Shown: piece by piece, positions 63,883 to 64,000 of the stretch
Layout: each line of letters starts with the position of its first letter
Position numbering within the stretch: position 1 is the stretch's first letter
Made by a program: the position numbers and the translations under genes
Assembly: GCA_947566645.1 (NCBI GenBank)
Contig: CANOKL010000010.1
Location: 33,230 to 97,229 of the forward strand
Source: an uncultured Lachnospiraceae bacterium
GTDB taxonomy: Bacteria > Bacillota > Clostridia > Lachnospirales > Lachnospiraceae
Direction: 5' to 3'
Length of the DNA: 64,000 nucleotides
The notes under the pieces: model-generated
Database searches by the model: none
Told to the model about the DNA's origin: nothing
Seen by the model: only the letters and a program-made list of their open reading frames with translations

Positions 63883-64000
63883 ATGTTTGAGTATATGACG
63901 GCACAGGAAGCATCAGAGCGTTGGGATATATCGGTACGGCGGGTGCAAAGACTTTGCAAAGAAAAGCGGATTGAGGGTGTTATAAACATTAACCGTGTAT
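63883..64000 (+). CDS. Helix-turn-helix (MerR/excisionase-like) protein, 3' end outside window
   Basis: AGGAGG precedes the ATG. The first 39 residues (MFEYMTAQEASERWDISVRR, then VQRLCKEKRIEGVININ) match small HTH proteins related to excisionases, usual on mobile elements. The rest lies beyond the edge. Confidence 0.7.
   Translation, partial: MFEYMTAQEASERWDISVRRVQRLCKEKRIEGVININRV

Overview
The window looks like chromosomal DNA of an anaerobic Firmicute of the Lachnospiraceae / Clostridium cluster XIVa type. The reasons are the Firmicute S10-spc-alpha ribosomal gene order with a KOW-domain gene between map and infA, strong AGGAGG ribosome sites, a small lineage protein (DUF6145-like), two glycyl-radical systems (anaerobic ribonucleotide reductase and hydroxyproline dehydratase) and large secreted proteins with FIVAR and Ig-like modules. 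The genus is not resolved here.

Layout. 1-5.5 kb: the 5' part of a giant secreted GH43 glycosidase, running off the left edge. 5.7-9.7 kb: a decayed stretch with a frameshifted Sir2 remnant, an intact oxidoreductase/HxlR regulator pair, broken DUF1016 nuclease genes and a broken WYL regulator. 9.8-18.4 kb: minus-strand housekeeping genes (trmH-type methylase, a patatin-ornithine carbamoyltransferase fusion, birA, DUF6145, coaX, dusB, greA, lysS). 18.4-23.7 kb: an accessory island with HEPN/MNT, two unrelated AAA ATPases and a HigBA-type pair. 24-26.5 kb: a small membrane protein, proC, a GntR regulator and a cysteine-cluster protein. 26.9-35.8 kb: nrdD, nrdG, a TetR regulator and acylphosphatase on the minus strand, divergent from hypE-hypD (hydroxyproline dehydratase and activase), then a DUF1848 protein. 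35.9-52.4 kb: the S10, spc and alpha ribosomal clusters with rpoA, secY, adk, map and infA, all on the minus strand. 52.7-56.1 kb: a tightly packed three-gene cassette (DUF262 protein, DUF3696-type AAA ATPase, unrecognised third protein), the best candidate for an undescribed defence-like system. 56.1-64 kb: a group II intron remnant, an EamA transporter whose 3' end is duplicated 6.9 kb away, a 1.3-kb-residue secreted DUF6273 protein, a gutted AbiE module and a HicAB module.

Functional links. HypD makes pyrroline-5-carboxylate from trans-4-hydroxyproline and ProC reduces it to proline; both loci are in this window with separate, visible operators. nrdD carries paired NrdR-like boxes. A dispersed palindrome family (GGGGACGGGG...CCCCGTCCCC) sits between genes from 14 to 36 kb. 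It supplies the stop codon and last residues of at least three proteins, touches the -35 box of the hypE promoter, and probably works as an intercistronic hairpin.
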